Assembly (NCBI GenBank): GCA_963924555.1
Contig: OZ004588.1
Span: 6,607,205-6,671,204, forward strand
Source of the DNA: Crambe crambe
Taxonomy: Eukaryota > Porifera > Demospongiae > Poecilosclerida > Crambeidae
Length of the DNA: 64,000 bases
Reading direction: 5' to 3'
A model generated the notes under the pieces. That model had not been told where the DNA came from. It saw only the letters and a list, made by a program, of their open reading frames with translations, and did not search any database. Position numbers and translations under genes: made by a program. This document shows, one piece after another, positions 63,611-64,000 of the stretch (its first letter is position 1; each line of letters opens with the position of its first letter).

Positions 63611-64000
63611 ATAATTATAGGTGTACCTGTGGGCTAGTACTTAAGGGGGCTCCGACATGACTACGCGCGCGCGCAACTAAATAAGGACTAATAACAGAAC
63701 TCATTATTGTGGAAAACGAGCTGAAAAACCACAAGAAGGTTAGGAATGTAACTTTGTGCAGGTAGTACATGAGCCATACAAGCAGGAAAAGTAATAATTC
63801 ATTCAATTGCATGTAGCTATAATAGCTAGTATAGGTAGCATTCCTGAAGAAAAATAACGTAGGCAATCTATAATTATTTCCAGCGCCAGATTCAGAGCCT
63901 ATTCCAGAGCCAGTGTCACCGGAAGAGTCTGGCCCGAGCGAGACTAACTCCAGAGCTAATCTGGGCTAGCAGACCTCCGGTACAAAGAGGTGTTGAGATC
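63611..64000. other. Possible terminal exon of an unseen gene (63884-63969, plus strand)
   Basis: A TTATTTCCAG acceptor is followed by a frame PDSEPIPEPVSPEESGPSE, then TNSRANLG and a stop at 63967-63969. The Pro/Glu-rich reading is unlike the surrounding AT-rich DNA, but no partner exon was found and chance cannot be excluded. The remainder shows nothing. Confidence 0.25.

Overview
The window is eukaryotic, AT-rich and packed with repeats, and it looks like an early-branching animal, most probably a demosponge. The reasons are a multi-exon animal methionine synthase reductase gene with GT-AG introns, an intronless beta-helix plus multi-pass membrane protein of a kind I associate with sponges and cnidarians, PHD-finger transposon proteins, and very many short inverted-repeat elements. 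The species assignment is inference.

Layout. 1-1.5 kb: two damaged copies of a Ulp1-protease/PHD-finger gene on the minus strand. 1.5-9.8 kb: no gene seen, apart from a fossil LTR-retrotransposon fragment and a row of inverted-repeat elements. 9.8-10.3 kb: a three-exon gene for a small cysteine-rich, probably GPI-anchored protein. A paralog sits in opposite orientation at 61.7-62.3 kb, and collinear flanking repeats mark an old inverted segmental duplication. 20.0-20.7 kb: a secreted multi-copy peptide precursor with KK sites and acidic spacers. 28.0-39.9 kb: a cluster of six intact secreted peptide precursors plus one relic. Each has a signal peptide, an acidic pro-region and a basic Cys-rich or His/Tyr-rich tail. 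40.9-52.0 kb: a complete 15-exon MTRR gene (minus strand), with a 1253-residue beta-helix/multi-TM gene nested antiparallel in its largest intron. 53.7-54.9 kb: a pogo-type transposase remnant with a PHD finger.

The most unusual content is the secreted-peptide complement. The 20-kb gene looks like a peptide-hormone or pheromone precursor. The 28-40 kb cluster has the architecture of antimicrobial-peptide precursors, with tandem A/B units flanked by an inverted pair of His/Tyr-rich C-type genes. The type-A genes share a proximal promoter block, so co-regulation is likely. Functions are inferred from architecture; no database search was possible.

The mobile DNA is informative. Several foldback elements with termini TAGTCTGGC, TAGCCTCGT or TAGTCTCG have 9-bp target duplications that can be read directly, as expected for Mutator-like elements. 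A pogo MITE has a natural empty site about 0.9 kb away. One locus shows three elements nested in each other.
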